From CAMYMQ01 sp963730305 (GTDB lineage: Bacteria; Pseudomonadota; Alphaproteobacteria; Bin65), in assembly GCA_963730305.1 (NCBI GenBank), contig CAVSRB010000005.1, positions 62,001 to 126,000 of the forward strand: DNA of 64,000 nucleotides, written 5' to 3'. Of the stretch, positions 60,888 to 64,000 are shown piece after piece. Numbering within the stretch: the first letter of the stretch is position 1; each line of letters starts with the position of its first letter. Under the pieces are notes generated by a model. It saw nothing but the letters and a program-made list of their open reading frames with translations, did no database searches and was not told the origin of the DNA. Both the position numbers and the translations under genes were made by a program.

Positions 60888-61895
60888 CTATTCGGCCGGC
60901 GCCGCGCTGCGCCGGCGCGCGAGGTGGGCCCAGCCGAAGTGGCCGCCGATCGCGAAGCCCACGCCGATCATGATCAGCTCGCGCAGGCGCCGGAGCAGTG
61001 CGACCGCGAGGCCGACCCCGGGCACGCCGACGAAGGCGCCGACCACCACCGTCATCGCCGCGTCCTGGGTGCCGATGTTGGCCGGGATCGCGAAGCCGAC
61101 CGTGCAGACGAGCTGGAGCATGCCCTCGACGACCATCGCTTCGGCGATCGACACCGGGTGGCCGAGCAGGTCGAGCGCGACATAGATCTCCGCAACCTCG
61201 AGGACCGTGCGCGCCGCGGCGAAGCCGATGGCGAGGGCGAAGCGCCCGGGGTGCCGGCCGAAGAAGCTGTCGACGTCGCGCTCCACCGCCTCGAACCCGC
61301 GCAGGCCGCGCGCCAGCTTGGCGCTCCAGCGCCGGGTCGCGAGCCGGCGGCCGAGCCGCGAGGCGAGCCGGCCGCGGAACAGCAGCACGAAGGCGGCGGT
61401 CATCGCCGCCAGGACGCCGAGCCCGATCCAGCCCATGGTCTGGTACAGCGGCGGCAGCGGCGCCCAGATCGACATCACGACCAGCGCCGCGGCGACGAAC
61501 AGGAACTGCGCCATCACCGCGGTGATGCGCGTCAGCACGATGCCGATCGACGACCGCTTGAGGCCGACGCGGTAGTGGGCCTTGAGCAGCGCCGCCTTGG
61601 CCGGTTCCCCACCCATGCCGCCGGCCGGGATGACCAGGTTGAGCGCCTCGCTGACCAGGCGTACGCGGAACATCCGCGCCACCCAGCGCGGCGTCACCGG
61701 CAGCGGCAGGGTCAGCAGCAGCGCATGGATCACGTCGAAGACCGCGCCGACGACGTGGAGCGCCACCAGCGCCGCGATGCCCAGCAGGCCGACCTGCCAG
61801 ACGAGCTTGACCGCAGCCTCGAAATCGAACGCCGCCATGATGGCGGCGAACAGCGCGACCCCGATCAGCAGGTAGATCAGGTGCAGGATTCGCAC
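60888..61895 (-). CDS. Lysylphosphatidylglycerol synthase TM region / flippase-like membrane protein (UPF0104)
   Basis: A 335-residue inner-membrane protein with about eight helices of the UPF0104/AglD/HpnL-like family. The signature is SEALNLVIPAGGMGGEPAKAALL, then a conserved IGIVLTRITAVMAQFLF and CTVGFAIPANIGTQDAAM. Proteins of this fold are proposed to flip lipid-linked sugars or lipids. The GTG start at 61895 overlaps the PIG-L stop by 19 bases, so it is cotranscribed with the deacetylase and glycosyltransferase. The transported molecule is unknown. Confidence 0.85.
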   Translation of the reverse strand: MRILHLIYLLIGVALFAAIMAAFDFEAAVKLVWQVGLLGIAALVALHVVGAVFDVIHALLLTLPLPVTPRWVARMFRVRLVSEALNLVIPAGGMGGEPAKAALLKAHYRVGLKRSSIGIVLTRITAVMAQFLFVAAALVVMSIWAPLPPLYQTMGWIGLGVLAAMTAAFVLLFRGRLASRLGRRLATRRWSAKLARGLRGFEAVERDVDSFFGRHPGRFALAIGFAAARTVLEVAEIYVALDLLGHPVSIAEAMVVEGMLQLVCTVGFAIPANIGTQDAAMTVVVGAFVGVPGVGLAVALLRRLRELIMIGVGFAIGGHFGWAHLARRRSAAPAE

Positions 61896-62740
61896 GGGCC
61901 GTCCTTCCTCGCCGGGTCTTGCGATGGCGGCGCGCCCGTCGGATGGGGTTCCCGGCCATCTCCGTGGCCATTGCGGAGGCCGGCGATGGCGCTGCGTACC
62001 TCGGCGGCCGGGGTATAGTCCAGCCTCGGGTGGCGGAACGGCACCCAGCGGAACCTCTCGAAGAAGAGCAGGCCCGGATGGGGCGGCGCCGAATAGTCGT
62101 AGGCGCCCAGGCGGCGGAAGGTTTCGCGGGCCAGCCCGACCCCGCGCAGGTTCTTCGCCTCGGTCCGGTACAATTCGAGCAGGACCCGCTTGAACGCGCG
62201 CTCCGGCGGCGACAGGTCGAGGGCGATCTCGTCGCCGCGCTCGGCCGGGAAACGCTGCCAGTTGGTGCGGCCGCCGGCGTAGTTGTATTCCGCGTATTCG
62301 AACACCTCGACGCCAGCGACGTCGGCGATCACCGATCCGATCGCATTGGCGACGTCGTGGTCGGCGTTGCCGCCCTCGTAGGCCGGGACCCAGACGACGT
62401 CGATCTGCAGCTCGGTGACCAGGTCCAAGACCTGGCCGAGGAGCGCGTCCGCGTTGCGGTAGAGCCGGCGCGCCGGCACCTCGGAGAAGTGGATCGGCTC
62501 GAGCCCGATCGCGTTGGCGGCGTAAAGCGCCTCCTGGTGGCGGGCCTCGACCTGGGCGGCCCAGGTGCCGTTGTGCCACGGCCACGTCTCCTCGCGCGGG
62601 ATGCAGCCGTGGGTGAGGTAGCAGCCGTAGACCCGGGCCCCGAAATCCTGCGCCCGCCGCGCCGCCACGGCGCAGCCGACGACCTCGTCGTCCGGATGGG
62701 TGACCAGCATCAGGATGTTGCGTCCATACAGCGCGCTCAT
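61877..62740 (-). CDS. PIG-L family deacetylase
   Basis: A 287-residue zinc-dependent N-acetyl-sugar deacetylase (LmbE/PIG-L fold). The zinc and base residues are in THPDDEVVGC (HPDDE) and in the later NADHDVANA. The rest includes YRTEAKNLRG and a C-terminal polar tail. Family members deacetylate GlcNAc in GPI, mycothiol or bacillithiol precursors and antibiotics. It overlaps the glycosyltransferase by 4 bases and the flippase-like gene by 19 bases, which suggests that it removes an acetyl group from a sugar added by that glycosyltransferase. Confidence 0.9.
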   Translation of the reverse strand: MSALYGRNILMLVTHPDDEVVGCAVAARRAQDFGARVYGCYLTHGCIPREETWPWHNGTWAAQVEARHQEALYAANAIGLEPIHFSEVPARRLYRNADALLGQVLDLVTELQIDVVWVPAYEGGNADHDVANAIGSVIADVAGVEVFEYAEYNYAGGRTNWQRFPAERGDEIALDLSPPERAFKRVLLELYRTEAKNLRGVGLARETFRRLGAYDYSAPPHPGLLFFERFRWVPFRHPRLDYTPAAEVRSAIAGLRNGHGDGREPHPTGAPPSQDPARKDGPCESCT

Positions 62741-64000
62741 CGCCAGGCGGCCTCCCCCGCCTCGCGCCACACCGGCAGCAGCGCGTTGCCGAGCACGTCT
62801 TCCCACGACGGGAAGCGCCGGCGCGCGTCGTCGGCCGCGGCGGCGCCCATCTCGGCCCGCCGGTCGTGGTTGCGGGCGAGCGCGGCGATGGCGACGACCC
62901 AGGCGTCGACGGGCTCGTCGACGGCGCCGTCGACGACGAGGCCGGTGGTGCCGTGGGCGACCAGGCCCGCCGTCGGCGACCCCGCGGCGACCAGCGTGGG
63001 CAGCCCGGCGGCGAGCGCTTCCGACACGGCCATGCCGTAGGTCTCGATCTCGGAGGGATGTGCGTAGAGGTCGGCGCTCGCCAGCACGCGGCCGACGTCC
63101 TCGCTCTCGACGAAGCCCGGGCAGGTCGCCCGCGGCCCCAGCAGGGAGAGGACGGTCTGGCGGTCGGGTCCCTCGCCGAGGCAGACCAGGTGGACGTCCT
63201 CCCCGGCATCGACCAGGCGGGCGACCGCCTCGGCCAGCACCACGGTCCGCTTGCCGCGGTCGATCCGGCCGACGGTCGCGATCACGGTCCGCCCGAGCGG
63301 GATGCCGAACGTGTCGGCCAGCCACCGCCTCGACCGCCGCTGCGGCTGGAACAGGTCGAAGTCGATGCCGTGCGGCAGCGGCTTGCGGCGCGCCGGCGCG
63401 GTCGGGCTGCCGCTGCGGCTGATCGCGTCGTCCTCGGCGATGAAGACGTAGCGGCACAGGGCGTGGTGCCGGGCGAAGCGTCGCCAGGCTGAGTTCTCGG
63501 CCCGGTCGGGCAGGTGCAGGCGGCGGGTCAGGGTCGCGTCGACCAGGCCGCGGCCCGGCAGCCGGCCGATCATCTGCCGGGTGTAGTCCCGGGTGTAGCC
63601 CGGCGTCGCGGTGTGGACGGAGTTGACCAGCGGATAGCCGTGGCGGGCGACGAAGCGCGCCGCCGTGCGCGAGAAGGCGAAGTAGCAGTCAGTGGTGTGG
63701 ATGACCTCGTAGCGGCTGAGCGCCCGGGCCAGGGCCGGGTGGAACGGCGCCAGGTCCGTGTGCGCCGGCAGGCCGGACAGGAACGGCAGCCGCCGGGTGC
63801 TGAACACCGGTTGGTGGACGACGATGCGCACGTTCTCGGACGGTGCCGGGCTCTCGAACGTGCCGCCCGAATAATGCACCGTCAGGTCGAGCTCGCCCGA
63901 GAAGCGCTTCGCCGCGGCCGCGACGTTCTGCCAGTATTTGACCTGGCCGCCGGCGCGCGCGTTGCACTCGAGGTCGACCAGGACGCAGACCGAGACGGGC
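62737..64000 (-). CDS. Glycosyltransferase family 4 (5' end outside window)
   Basis: The frame is open to base 64000, so the N-terminus is missing; the visible part starts PVSVCVLVDLECNARAGGQ. It is a GT-B fold glycosyltransferase. The donor-binding domain has RTVIATVGRIDRGKRT, LVCLGEGPDRQTV and the EX7E motif EIETYGMAVSE. A GTG at 63879 could be read as a start, but the upstream sequence continues the fold (LDLTVHYSGG), so it is internal. It is the first visible gene of the PIG-L/flippase-like cluster and probably sets the sugar that is later deacetylated. Confidence 0.88.
   Translation of the reverse strand, partial: PVSVCVLVDLECNARAGGQVKYWQNVAAAAKRFSGELDLTVHYSGGTFESPAPSENVRIVVHQPVFSTRRLPFLSGLPAHTDLAPFHPALARALSRYEVIHTTDCYFAFSRTAARFVARHGYPLVNSVHTATPGYTRDYTRQMIGRLPGRGLVDATLTRRLHLPDRAENSAWRRFARHHALCRYVFIAEDDAISRSGSPTAPARRKPLPHGIDFDLFQPQRRSRRWLADTFGIPLGRTVIATVGRIDRGKRTVVLAEAVARLVDAGEDVHLVCLGEGPDRQTVLSLLGPRATCPGFVESEDVGRVLASADLYAHPSEIETYGMAVSEALAAGLPTLVAAGSPTAGLVAHGTTGLVVDGAVDEPVDAWVVAIAALARNHDRRAEMGAAAADDARRRFPSWEDVLGNALLPVWREAGEAAWR

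Overview
The window is about 70% GC and reads as a stretch of core chromosome from an alphaproteobacterium, most likely of the Rhodospirillales type. The evidence is the gene order: kdsA-eno-ftsB-pdhA-pdhB-pdhC-lpdA-lipA-ratA-cinA-pgpA-ispDF-dusB-ntrBC-ntrYX-trkA-hfq-hflX is the familiar alphaproteobacterial order, and pdhB carries the N-terminal lipoyl domain typical of that class. No prophage, insertion sequence, integrase or CRISPR array was seen.

Layout. 1-7350: end of an RND pump, recG, sdhE-mfd and a DsbA-like oxidoreductase. 7428-13217: an accessory stretch with an Fe-ADH/maleylacetate reductase-like enzyme that starts in a tandem repeat, a small membrane protein, a flavocytochrome-type reductase, tRNA-Ser(TGA), a MocR-like regulator and a YdcF protein. 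13411-20285: a tight operon-like run (rlpA, a D-Ala-D-Ala carboxypeptidase, tmk, holB, metG, tatD, MBL hydrolase), many genes overlapping by ATGA or GTGA. 20548-27988: a small ribbon-helix-helix-like protein, mazG, an SDR, an inositol-phosphatase family enzyme, groESL with CIRCE and a terminator, hflX, hfq. 27328-37554: HAD, D-amino acid transaminase, trkA and the nitrogen-control genes ntrX, ntrY, ntrC, ntrB with dusB. 37634-43000: a cytochrome c assembly-type protein, ispDF, pgpA, cinA, a CPBP protease, ratA and lipA. 43028-52979: a DUF3500 protein with a His-rich tail, the pyruvate dehydrogenase operon with a cupin inserted, ftsB, eno, kdsA. 53076-55447: two frameshift-ridden genes for a split PEP-synthase-like enzyme. 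55480-64000: an outer-membrane-like protein, an SDR and alpha/beta hydrolase pair, a CBS protein with PHA synthase behind an FNR-like box, and a glycosyltransferase/PIG-L deacetylase/flippase-like cluster.

The main modules fit together. Eno and the PDH complex carry carbon from glycolysis to acetyl-CoA, LipA makes the lipoyl cofactor for PDH, and PhaC can store surplus acetyl units. NtrBC/NtrYX sense nitrogen or redox state. GroESL, Hfq and HflX are stress and quality-control functions.

A striking technical feature is that about a dozen intact-looking, mostly single-copy genes (recG, hflX, trkA, pdhA, pdhB, pdhC, ftsB and others) are broken by frameshifts. Almost every one is repaired by removing a single extra base. 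Shifts reach one per about 100 bases in the 53-55 kb pair and are absent from long clean stretches. This insertion-only pattern points to consensus errors rather than gene decay. Those genes are therefore listed as full-length CDS with the shift positions given.
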